The notes beneath the pieces were generated by a model. It did no database searches. It was not told the DNA's origin and saw only the letters and a list, made by a program, of their open reading frames with translations. The translations under genes were made by a program, and so were the position numbers. Positions 1 through 5,646 of a stretch of DNA of 5,930 bases are shown here, piece after piece (the stretch's first letter is position 1; every line of letters starts with the position of its first letter). Source of the stretch: Anaerolineae bacterium (GTDB lineage: Bacteria; Chloroflexota; Anaerolineae; Aggregatilineales; Phototrophicaceae); the NCBI GenBank assembly GCA_025454715.1, contig JALONY010000124.1, positions 1-5,930 of the forward strand. The letters run 5' to 3'.

Positions 1-135
1 GAGCCGCGGGAGGGCAAGCTGTACGAGTGCGTGTTCAACGTGGTGTGCTCGCGCACCCGCTCGTGGTTGCCCGGGAGCGCGCCGTCTGGGGCGATCGACC
101 TGAGCACCTGCGGCACCGAGGCCACCCTCCAGTAA
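1..135 (+). CDS. C-terminal fragment of an unidentified protein (5' end outside window)
   Basis: An open frame runs from base 1 to a TAA at 133-135 and encodes the last 44 residues of a protein that begins before the window. Almost every third codon position is G or C (the main exceptions are one TCT codon and the stop), which is the coding signature of the neighbouring genes and separates this frame from the other two. The fragment has three cysteines (fragment residues 10, 16 and 37, in contexts YECVF, VVCSR and STCGT) and a short Ser/Gly/Pro-containing stretch. Paired cysteines and this composition would fit the end of an exported domain, but that is a guess. A terminator begins 20 bp after the stop, so this is the last gene of its transcription unit. 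I do not recognise the family. Confidence 0.75.
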   Translation, partial: EPREGKLYECVFNVVCSRTRSWLPGSAPSGAIDLSTCGTEATLQ

Positions 136-155
136 GCGCACCCACCCGCCTCCCG

Positions 156-186
156 ACCGCCCCGCCGACCGACTCGGCGGGGCGGT
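156..186 (+). terminator. Rho-independent terminator after the first gene
   Basis: A perfect GC-rich stem is formed by 157-168 (CCGCCCCGCCGA) and 174-185 (TCGGCGGGGCGG), extended by one A-T pair at 156/186, with a 5-nt loop (CCGAC). It is followed on the plus strand by TTTTGTGT. This is the classic form of an intrinsic terminator for the gene ending at 135. The MFS gene on the minus strand ends at 193, only 7 bp from the stem, so the hairpin also lies just downstream of that convergent gene. On the minus strand no T-run follows the stem, so termination in that direction would be weaker. Confidence 0.9.
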
Positions 187-192
187 TTTGTG

Positions 193-1344
193 TCAAGCCC
201 TGACCTTAACCACCCCCCGCCCCTCACGTGCCAGCAGCAGCACCAGTACCGCCAGCACCGAGAGCACGATCATCACCCCGTCCATCGCCGCGTAACTGCC
301 GGTTTGGTCGTGCAGCCAGCCCGCACCCACCGGCGCCAACGTCCATCCCAGCGTCAGCACCCGCGCCCCATACGACGCGCCGAACAACACCACGAACACC
401 ACCACAATCACCGGCGACGCGCCCAACGGCAACAGCAATAGGGCGGCCACTTGCAACAGCATCACCCCGCCCAACATCACCCACCCGCTAAAGCGCATAT
501 CGAGCGGGGCGAACACCAACCGCCCGAACACCTGCATCAAGCCGATGGCGCCGCTGGCATAAGCCGCGGTCTGCGAGTCGTACCCCGCCTCGACCAAATA
601 TGGGATGAAGTGGACGCGGATGGCTTGGGCGGCCAGCGTCGAAAGCATGAACGAGGCGACCACCACCCAAAAAGCGCGGCTGGTCAGCGCCTCGCGCACC
701 CCGACGCCCACCACCGACGGCGGCGGCGCATCGACCGGCACCGGCTCGCCATCGGGCAACAGGCCGAAGTCTTGCGGGCGGCGGCGCAATACCAACAGGT
801 GCGGCAGGATGGTGGTCACGGCCAACACCACGCCCAAAATCAGCGTGGCTTGCCGCCAGCCATAGGCGCGCATCAGCGCATCGCTGAGCGGCACGAACAC
901 CGTGCTGGCCAACCCCGCCGCAAACGTGATGACCATCAGGGCGGTGCTGCGCCGCCGCGTGAACCATGTCGCGACCACCGCAAAAGCTGGCTCGTACAAG
1001 GTGGCTGCCGCGCACAAGCCCAGCCCGAACCAAATCAGGTAAAAGGTGTTGAGGTCGGTGACCTGTGACCACGCGATAATCAGCAGGCTGGCGCAGGCCG
1101 ACCCCAGCGTCATCAGGGCGCGCCCACCATGCCGGTCAATCCAGCTACCGACCGGGTAGGCCGCGAAGCCGCTGATGAACGTGAACAGCGAAAATGCGCC
1201 GTTCAGGGCGGCGCTCGACCAGCCCAATTCTTGCTGCATCGGCGTCATGAACACCGAAAAAGCGTAATAGATGATGCCCCAAGAAATCATCTCGGTCAGG
1301 GCAAGGGTAAACGTGATGACCCAGCCGTAATACGGTCGGCGCAT
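193..1344 (-). CDS. MFS transporter (monocarboxylate/OFA-like), with an apparent internal deletion
   Basis: This encodes a 383-residue polytopic inner-membrane protein of the Major Facilitator Superfamily. The N-terminus (GWVI near residue 7, then YYAFSVFMTPMQQELGWS at 26-43) matches the style of monocarboxylate/oxalate-formate-type MFS proteins. The TM2-TM3 loop has motif A (GSWIDRHGGR, 66-75). Hydrophobic helices are visible at roughly 8-31, 48-68, 76-93, 101-124, 133-153, 165-186, 222-243, 258-279, 287-306, 310-328 and 350-372, with the central charged loop at 187-220. The family normally has 12 helices. Here the sequence passes from the TM10 end (FGASYGARVLT, 321-331) almost directly into what is normally the second half of TM11 (LAPVGAGWLHD, 336-346), so about 25-30 residues seem to be missing. 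The substrate cannot be told. No strong Shine-Dalgarno precedes the ATG; the start is chosen because residues 1-8 give the usual short cytoplasmic lead. It is the last gene of the minus-strand cluster, 60 bp after the PPC-protein gene. Confidence 0.88.
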   Translation of the reverse strand: MRRPYYGWVITFTLALTEMISWGIIYYAFSVFMTPMQQELGWSSAALNGAFSLFTFISGFAAYPVGSWIDRHGGRALMTLGSACASLLIIAWSQVTDLNTFYLIWFGLGLCAAATLYEPAFAVVATWFTRRRSTALMVITFAAGLASTVFVPLSDALMRAYGWRQATLILGVVLAVTTILPHLLVLRRRPQDFGLLPDGEPVPVDAPPPSVVGVGVREALTSRAFWVVVASFMLSTLAAQAIRVHFIPYLVEAGYDSQTAAYASGAIGLMQVFGRLVFAPLDMRFSGWVMLGGVMLLQVAALLLLPLGASPVIVVVFVVLFGASYGARVLTLGWTLAPVGAGWLHDQTGSYAAMDGVMIVLSVLAVLVLLLAREGRGVVKVRA

Positions 1345-1388
1345 GGAGGGGGTGTCTTTCGGTGTGATGAGGGCGAAGCGTCCCTTTT

Positions 1389-1416
1389 AGTGTACGCCCG
1401 TCGCCTAGAACGTCCA
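1389..1416 (-). promoter_or_regulatory. Weak candidate promoter for the MFS gene
   Basis: Read on the minus strand, TGGACG (1411-1416) and TACACT (1389-1394) are 16 bp apart, each matching four of six bases of the sigma-70 consensus. Transcription would start near 1382 and give a leader of about 40 nt. The -35 element lies inside the end of the upstream gene. Matches of this quality are common by chance, so the MFS gene may simply be read through from the genes before it. Confidence 0.22.
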
Positions 1417-2952
1417 CGCCCATATATCACCAAAGCTGCACACGGTCTGCCCCGCTTGATAGTTCAGCACCGCCGCGCCGATTTGCCCGTCGGGCAGGAG
1501 GTTGTCGGGCAGGGTGTAGCTGCCGCCATATTGCCGGTCTACCCACAGGTCAACCCGCGCCCCGCGCCGCACCACGATCAGGCTATGCCGCCCGCTGGCC
1601 GCGCTGGCTGCCCCGTCGTTGAACTCGCCCACTCCGTAGGTCTCCCCCTCGAACGGTGCGATGCCGTAGCCGCCGAGGGTGTCGAGGTACGCGACCGCGT
1701 GCCGCCCGTCCGGTTGCTGGCCAAACAACAGCCCACACGCCACCAACGCGCTGGAGTCGGGCGGCTGGAGCGTGAAGGTGGTGTGCAGCACCACATCGCC
1801 GAACGTGATGCCGCGCCCGAGCAAGATGCGGTTGACCCCCGGGACGGCCTGCTGGCCGCTGGCCTCCGGCACGGTCAAGGCCAGCGCGCCGCCGACGGGG
1901 ATGACCTTGCGGCGCTCCAGCTCTTGCACCGTCAAGATTTGCCCGCCGGTGACGAGGCGCGAGGGCAAGATGGGCGCGTCCTCGCTCCCCAGCACCTGCG
2001 GGGTGGTGATGGCGAGGTCGTCGAAGGTCACGGCGAGGTCGGCGGTCACGGCATCGGGGGTGCTGCCCAACAGCCCGACCGTGCCGGACAGCGAGCCTTG
2101 CGCGGGGTCGGCATCGATGGCCTGCCCGACGAACGCGCCGTTATAAAACACGTCGAAGCCCGCGCCGTTGGCCAAGACCGACAAGCGGAAATTGGTCACA
2201 CCGGCCACGATGGCCGGGTGGGTCGTCCAATCGCGGATGGTGCGCGCCACCCCGTCCACATCGATGAAATCGAGTCGCCACGCGCCTTGATTGCCCAGCA
2301 TCAGGGCGTAATACCCCTGTGCGGGCGCAGCGCGCAAGGCCAAGCCCACCCGCCAGCCGTTGGGTCCGCGCTCGACGCGGACATCGGCTTGGGCGTAGAA
2401 ATCGCTCAGGCGCGGCAGGCTTTCGCGGGTCAGCATGGCCATCTGGCGTGGCTCGGGCACGCGCAGGCGCACCAGCCCACCGACCTGCTCCAAGGCTCCC
2501 ACCTCACCGGCCACGTCCCATGCTCGGCTGATGTCGTCGCTGAAGTCGTCGTTGAGGGCACGCTCGGCATACCCGGGCAACAGGGTGAGGGTGTAATCAC
2601 CGGTCGTGTCGCCATAGCTGCCGACCGTGATGGTATAGGTGTCGATGCGCGGCAAGCTGATGGCTTGCAATAGGGCGTCGGTGCGGTCTGGGTAGGCCGC
2701 GTCGTCGTTGTCGGCCAGCACCTGCCCGCTGGAGTTGGCGATGCTGATGCGCGGGTCGAGGCCGCCACTGCCGACCACGTTCAGCGAAATTACCTGACCC
2801 TCGACACCGTTGAGCGTCCATGTGTCGGTGTCACCTGCGCCGGTCAGGGTGCCCTCGAACGGCAAATACGGCTCGAGGGTGATGGCTTGGCCGCGTGCCG
2901 CCCCCCCACCGATGACCAGCACCAGCAGGGCGGCCAAAACCCGCGCCCTCAT
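1405..2952 (-). CDS. Secreted protein with PPC domain and two concanavalin-like (LamG/DUF1080-type) regions
   Basis: This encodes 515 residues from the ATG at 2950-2952. That start overlaps the TGA of the preceding gene in an ATGA arrangement and puts a clean signal peptide at the N-terminus (MRAR, hydrophobic ALLVLVIGGGAA, likely cleavage after GQA near residue 23). An in-frame ATG 18 bp upstream would add six polar residues and is less likely. Residues about 25-124 look like a bacterial pre-peptidase C-terminal (PPC) domain: PFEGTLTGAGDTDTWTL, an ISLNV strand, DPRISI, NDDAAYPDRTDA, then YTITVGSYGDTTGDYTLTL. Residues about 131-316 and about 370-515 each resemble concanavalin A-like sandwich domains (DDFSDD, GWRVGLALR, YYALML and FDVFYNG in the first; GLLFG, YLD, RVDLWVDRQYGG in the second). 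Two cysteines (406, 505) occur only in the last domain and could pair. No protease or glycosidase active site is recognisable, so a binding or scaffold role outside the cell is more likely than catalysis. There is no lipobox. Confidence 0.85.
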   Translation of the reverse strand: MRARVLAALLVLVIGGGAARGQAITLEPYLPFEGTLTGAGDTDTWTLNGVEGQVISLNVVGSGGLDPRISIANSSGQVLADNDDAAYPDRTDALLQAISLPRIDTYTITVGSYGDTTGDYTLTLLPGYAERALNDDFSDDISRAWDVAGEVGALEQVGGLVRLRVPEPRQMAMLTRESLPRLSDFYAQADVRVERGPNGWRVGLALRAAPAQGYYALMLGNQGAWRLDFIDVDGVARTIRDWTTHPAIVAGVTNFRLSVLANGAGFDVFYNGAFVGQAIDADPAQGSLSGTVGLLGSTPDAVTADLAVTFDDLAITTPQVLGSEDAPILPSRLVTGGQILTVQELERRKVIPVGGALALTVPEASGQQAVPGVNRILLGRGITFGDVVLHTTFTLQPPDSSALVACGLLFGQQPDGRHAVAYLDTLGGYGIAPFEGETYGVGEFNDGAASAASGRHSLIVVRRGARVDLWVDRQYGGSYTLPDNLLPDGQIGAAVLNYQAGQTVCSFGDIWAWTF

Positions 2953-3611
2953 GACGGCTTGACCATCCACTCGAAGCGGTCTTGGAGTGCGCCGAGGTAG
3001 GTGTTGAAGTCCTCGCGGGACAATTCCGCGCCCTCGTTCCAGCGCCAGACCTCGGCCTCGCGCAGGCGGCGCTGCTGGCCGGCCAAACGCAAATCACCCG
3101 CGTCTTTCTTATCGGTCTTGGGCGCGCTGAGCTGCACGAACCGCTCGGCCAGCGGCAGGTCGTTGAAGTCCTCGGGCGACATGAACGTATAGACCGGCAC
3201 GTGGATGCTGTCTTGGACAATCGCCAAGGCGACCACGTACCAACCCCGCGGCACGCGGGTACGGCGGGTGATGGCAAAACGCCACAGCGCCAAATCGACC
3301 TCTTGCGCGCCGTCGATGGCGCGCTGGGTTTGGCCTTTGAGCGCGAGGCGGACGGTATCGCCCTCGATTTCGACCGTGCGCCCGCTCGGCCAGCGTTGCT
3401 TGAGGTTGGCCTCGACCGTGCGGGTAATCAAGATGGCCGCACCGACGCCCAAGGCCACCGACAGCACCCCGTTGAACGGGACATTGGCCAGCAAGGCGCT
3501 GGCAATCAAGGCGGTGAGGGTGGCCACCCCGACGAAACAGGCCAGCACCGCAAAGCGCAGGCCACCGTGTTCGGGGTCAGCGGGGAACGAGAGGGGTGGG
3601 TGTTGCTGCAT
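2949..3611 (-). CDS. Two-helix membrane protein with C-terminal soluble domain, function unknown
   Basis: This encodes 220 residues. A short polar N-terminus is followed by two hydrophobic helices (about 19-42 and 46-64), a basic boundary (TRTVEANLKQRWPSGR, 63-78) and a soluble domain of about 140 residues. By the positive-inside rule the soluble part is probably cytoplasmic. Its first half alternates beta-like strands (TVEIEGDTVRLAL, VDLALWRFAITRR, GWYVVALAIVQD) and ends with a VPVYTFMSPEDFNDLPLAERF element, a pattern reminiscent of YcxB-like or bacterial PH-type domains; this fold guess is tentative. The second half is charged and helical (KTDKKDAGDLRLAGQQRRLREAEVWRW in character). The start is supported by an excellent Shine-Dalgarno 7 nt upstream. 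The last codons overlap the start of the secreted PPC-protein gene by 4 bp, which points to coupled translation and a linked function. I do not recognise a named family. Confidence 0.82.
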   Translation of the reverse strand: MQQHPPLSFPADPEHGGLRFAVLACFVGVATLTALIASALLANVPFNGVLSVALGVGAAILITRTVEANLKQRWPSGRTVEIEGDTVRLALKGQTQRAIDGAQEVDLALWRFAITRRTRVPRGWYVVALAIVQDSIHVPVYTFMSPEDFNDLPLAERFVQLSAPKTDKKDAGDLRLAGQQRRLREAEVWRWNEGAELSREDFNTYLGALQDRFEWMVKPS

Positions 3612-3618
3612 CGGGGGT

Positions 3619-3624
3619 CTCCTT
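3619..3624 (-). promoter_or_regulatory. Strong ribosome binding site for the two-helix membrane protein
   Basis: The minus strand reads AAGGAG here, 7 nt before the ATG at 3609-3611. It is the strongest Shine-Dalgarno of the minus-strand cluster and sits in the 23-bp gap after the NAD(P)-binding gene. It fixes the start of the membrane protein gene and would also feed the translationally coupled PPC-protein gene. Confidence 0.8.
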
Positions 3625-3634
3625 GTCGTGTGGG

Positions 3635-4414
3635 TTATTTGCGCGGCCTAAAGCCGGTCGGGATGTCGTCGGTCAGGGTTTCCATTGGGGTGGGCAACGA
3701 ATCGGGGCGGGTGGGCTGGCCACGCCCGTCGCGCTCCTCGCGGGTGTTGAGGGCGCGCAGGTCGGGGGCATATAAGACCGGCTTGGCGATGCGCCCGCTC
3801 ATGGCCACCCGCGCCACCGCCCGCGCCAGCACATCGACCGGCATCGGGGCGGTGCGATGTAAGCCCAGCCATCCCAAAGGCGGCAGGTGCCGCAAGGCCG
3901 AGACCATCCGCCAGAACAGCGGGCGTTGCGCCCCACGCGCATAAGTCAGCGGGGCGCGCACCACCACGCCGCTCACGCCCACCCGCACCAAATAGCCCTC
4001 GGCCTCGCGCTTGGCGGCGAGGTATTGGCGGTTGAGCCACGGCGCGCCCGCACTGCTCAGCAACACCATGAACGGCACCCCGTCACTGCTGCACATGTTG
4101 GCGACGTTGCGCGCCGAGACGAAATTGAGGCGATGGTGGGTGAAGCCGTGGGCGGGGTCAGCCGTCAGGCTGCCGACCGTGTGCACCACGCAGGCGTGCC
4201 CACGCGCCCGCCCGCGCAAGCTGGCGGCGTCCCAGACATCGGCAATCGTCCAGCGCACGCGCTCGGCCAAACCACCGAGGCGCTCCTCGGCACCGGCGCG
4301 CACCAACAACGTCACGTCTGCGCCCTCGGCCACCAGTGCCGCGGCGATTTGATCGCCCAAGAACGTGCCCCCGCCGGTCACCAAGACCTTGCGGCGGCTT
4401 GTCGCGTTCAACAT
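3635..4414 (-). CDS. NAD(P)-binding epimerase/dehydratase-like protein (atypical SDR, NDUFA9-like)
   Basis: This encodes 259 residues with a Rossmann fold of the atypical (extended-like) short-chain dehydrogenase group. The first strand and dinucleotide loop are KVLVTGGGTFLG (9-20). The acidic residue that contacts adenine is in IADVWD (57-62), then come the VVHTVGS strand (76-82), LLSSAG (118-123), and Y131-x-x-x-K135 (YLAAK), the usual catalytic pair. RAPLTYARG (153-161) corresponds to the RPxxVYG segment. The short, Pro-rich C-terminus fits NDUFA9-like proteins, which bind NADPH and often act in quinone, lipid or complex I-associated roles, rather than full-length sugar epimerases of about 310-330 residues. 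The loop reads TGGGTFLG where TGxxGxxG is usual, so the middle glycine has shifted. The ATG follows GATAGGT at moderate spacing. It lies 52 bp after the methylmalonyl-CoA epimerase gene and 23 bp before the membrane protein gene, so cotranscription is likely. The substrate is unknown. Confidence 0.83.
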   Translation of the reverse strand: MLNATSRRKVLVTGGGTFLGDQIAAALVAEGADVTLLVRAGAEERLGGLAERVRWTIADVWDAASLRGRARGHACVVHTVGSLTADPAHGFTHHRLNFVSARNVANMCSSDGVPFMVLLSSAGAPWLNRQYLAAKREAEGYLVRVGVSGVVVRAPLTYARGAQRPLFWRMVSALRHLPPLGWLGLHRTAPMPVDVLARAVARVAMSGRIAKPVLYAPDLRALNTREERDGRGQPTRPDSLPTPMETLTDDIPTGFRPRK

Positions 4415-4466
4415 CCGTTACCTATCCCTGTCCCACTCTGGGCGATTCTATACCGTAGGTCAAGGC

Positions 4467-4895
4467 TTAGGCCAGTTCGGACTTGGCAGCGTGTGGAAGC
4501 TGATACAACTCCAACAACACCCCGCCGGTGGCGCGGGGGTGGATAAAGGCGTACAAGATGCCGTCCTCGCGCAGGCGTGGCTCGGGGGTAATCAGTTCGA
4601 CGCCTTTGGCCGCGAGGTCGCTGAGGGCGAGGGCGATGTCCTCGACCTCGAGGCACAGGTGGTGTAACCCGCCGCCGGTCTTGGCCAGATACTTGGCCAC
4701 GCCACTCTCAGGCGCGGTCGGCGCAATCAGCTCGATTTCGCCCTCGTTGCCCACCGGCAAAAACGCGATATCGACCTGCTCGCGGGCGTTGTGCTCCACC
4801 CGCTGGAGCGGCAAGCCCAGCGCATCGCGCCAGAACCCCAGCGCTTGCTGCACGTCCGCCACCACCACCGCAATATGATTGATCTTGAACCCCAT
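4467..4895 (-). CDS. mce: Methylmalonyl-CoA epimerase (VOC superfamily)
   Basis: This encodes 142 residues, the full usual length. The enzyme interconverts the (2R) and (2S) forms of methylmalonyl-CoA in the cytoplasm, linking propionyl-CoA carboxylase to the B12-dependent mutase. Two beta-alpha-beta-beta-beta VOC units are visible: residues 4-57 (INHIAVVVADVQQALGFW, then IAFLPVG and EIELIAP) and 76-131 (GLHHLCLEVEDI, then FIHPRATGGVLLELY). The likely metal ligands are H7, E55, H78 or H79, and E129, and E39 falls near the family's catalytic glutamate. The segments APTAPESGVAKYLAKTGGGLHH (in part) and HPRATGGVL are typical of this epimerase rather than of glyoxalase I. The start has AAGGA (4905-4909 on the minus strand) 9 nt upstream. 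It is the first gene of the minus-strand cluster and is divergent from lepB. Mutase or carboxylase genes are not in the window, so a different VOC activity cannot be fully excluded. Confidence 0.85.
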   Translation of the reverse strand: MGFKINHIAVVVADVQQALGFWRDALGLPLQRVEHNAREQVDIAFLPVGNEGEIELIAPTAPESGVAKYLAKTGGGLHHLCLEVEDIALALSDLAAKGVELITPEPRLREDGILYAFIHPRATGGVLLELYQLPHAAKSELA

Positions 4896-4938
4896 GCCCG
4901 AAAATCCTTGCCTTGTGGCTTTATCCGAATCTGATATG

Positions 4939-4972
4939 CGGTGTAGTATAATGCATCCATCGCTCTACACCG
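4939..4972. repeat. Perfect 8-bp inverted repeat around the lepB/mce promoter (possible operator)
   Basis: CGGTGTAG (4939-4946) and CTACACCG (4965-4972) are exact reverse complements separated by 18 bp. The left arm abuts the TATAAT box and the right arm covers about +6 to +14 of the predicted lepB transcript, just touching its GGAG. The arm centres are 26 bp apart, about two and a half helical turns. The left arm lies upstream of the predicted plus start and the right arm upstream of the predicted minus start, so neither RNA would contain both arms. The repeat therefore more likely works as DNA, for example a repressor site, than as an RNA hairpin. It could still be chance. Confidence 0.45.
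4945..4952. promoter_or_regulatory. Overlapping divergent -10 elements (lepB and mce)
   Basis: The 8 bases AGTATAAT read TATAAT on the plus strand (4947-4952) and TATACT on the minus strand (4950 back to 4945). The plus reading is a perfect -10 box and would start transcription near 4959, about 29 nt before the lepB ATG. The minus reading would start near 4938, about 43 nt before the mce ATG. Neither has a good -35 hexamer: at 17 bp spacing the plus strand has TCCGAA and the minus strand CCGGTG. So each direction may need an activator or rely on the -10 alone. The 92-bp gap between two divergent genes makes a promoter here almost necessary. Confidence 0.6.
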
Positions 4973-4987
4973 GAGTACCACCGTCCC

Positions 4988-5620
4988 ATGATGACCACCC
5001 AAGCGGAGCGCTCGCTGGCGCAACCGTTGACGACCGACCATACTTTGTTGCCCAAGCCGCGCCTACGCCGCCCGGGGTTCTGGCGCGAACTGCTCAACAG
5101 CGCTTTCTTCATCCTCGCCGCCCTCATCCTGAGCGAGCTGGCCTTCCCGCGCAGCAGCATCACGGGGCCCAGCATGGAGCCGTCCATGTTCACCGGCCAC
5201 CAATTGCTGATTAACCGCGTGGCGTATCTGCTGGCCGACCCGCGCCCGGGCGAGATTGCCGTGTTCGACGCGCCCGACGCCAAAGAGGAATTGCTGATTA
5301 AGCGCGTGATTGGCGTGCCCGGCGACACCATCGAAATCCGCGTCATCCGCACCACCGACGCCACCGGCGTCGAGGTGCGCGCCGGTGCCGAGGTCTACCG
5401 CAACGGGCAATTGTTGGACGAGCCGTATTTCGTCAACCGCCCGTGCAACAACTGCCAAGATAACGTGTGGGTGCTGGGCGAAGACGAGTATTTCTTCATG
5501 GGCGACAACCGCAATGAGTCCAACGACTCCCGCCGGTTCGGTGCCGTCAAGCGCGAGGCCATCGTGGGGCGCGCCATCTTCCGCTATTTCCCGCTCGATT
5601 TATTCGGCACCCTGAATTAG
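4988..5620 (+). CDS. lepB: Signal peptidase I
   Basis: This encodes 210 residues of the S26 family Ser/Lys protease that removes signal peptides from exported proteins at the outer face of the cytoplasmic membrane. A basic N-terminal region (LPKPRLRRPGFWREL) precedes one transmembrane anchor at about 36-53. Box B is TGPSMEPSM with the nucleophile S62. Box C is RPGEIAVF (86-93, with Glu where Asp is usual). Box D is IKRVIGVPGD with the general base K105, and box E is MGDNRNESNDSR (171-182). All catalytic elements are intact, and length and single anchor fit the Gram-positive-type enzymes. Residues about 118-136 are an extra stretch before the YRNG turn, and a CNNC pair (C153, C156) lies between boxes D and E. 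GGAG at 4972-4975 is 12 nt from the first ATG; a second ATG follows at once, so translation may start at residue 1 or 2. It is the first gene of a plus-strand unit with the zinc-finger gene 26 bp behind it. Confidence 0.95.
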   Translation: MMTTQAERSLAQPLTTDHTLLPKPRLRRPGFWRELLNSAFFILAALILSELAFPRSSITGPSMEPSMFTGHQLLINRVAYLLADPRPGEIAVFDAPDAKEELLIKRVIGVPGDTIEIRVIRTTDATGVEVRAGAEVYRNGQLLDEPYFVNRPCNNCQDNVWVLGEDEYFFMGDNRNESNDSRRFGAVKREAIVGRAIFRYFPLDLFGTLN

Positions 5621-5631
5621 GCGCACGCGCC

Positions 5632-5637
5632 GGAGGT
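5632..5637 (+). promoter_or_regulatory. Ribosome binding site for the zinc-finger gene
   Basis: GGAGGT lies 9 nt before the ATG at 5647, in the 26-bp gap after the lepB stop. It is a near-perfect Shine-Dalgarno, stronger than the one for lepB, and it fixes the start of the downstream gene. Confidence 0.82.
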
Positions 5638-5646
5638 CTTATCCCC

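Noticed and set aside
451..1068. Plus-strand open frame of 205 codons inside the MFS gene
   Set aside because: His/Gln/Arg-rich translation typical of the reverse complement of hydrophobic codons; no start signal or domain.
1371..1399. Possible hairpin GGGCG...CGCCC between the PPC-protein and MFS genes
   Set aside because: The stem is only 5 bp with a 19-nt loop and no following T-run on the minus strand, so it is not a credible terminator.
1129..2673. Long plus-strand open frame (514 codons) opposite the MFS and PPC-protein genes
   Set aside because: It crosses the gap and two genes on the other strand. Its translation is rich in His, Gln, Arg, Ala and Gly with no domain, while the minus-strand frames have a signal peptide, PPC domain and MFS helices. 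It is an antisense artefact of high GC.
2982..3944. Plus-strand open frame of 320 codons opposite the membrane protein and SDR genes
   Set aside because: Composition is Arg/Gly/Ala-rich without motifs, it has no good ribosome site, and both minus-strand genes beneath it have recognisable features.
4441..4466. TTGACC and TATAGAAT on the minus strand in the 52-bp gap before the SDR gene
   Set aside because: The two elements are only 5 bp apart, so they cannot work together as -35 and -10; with correct spacing neither has a partner. A weak promoter from the -10 alone is possible but not supported.
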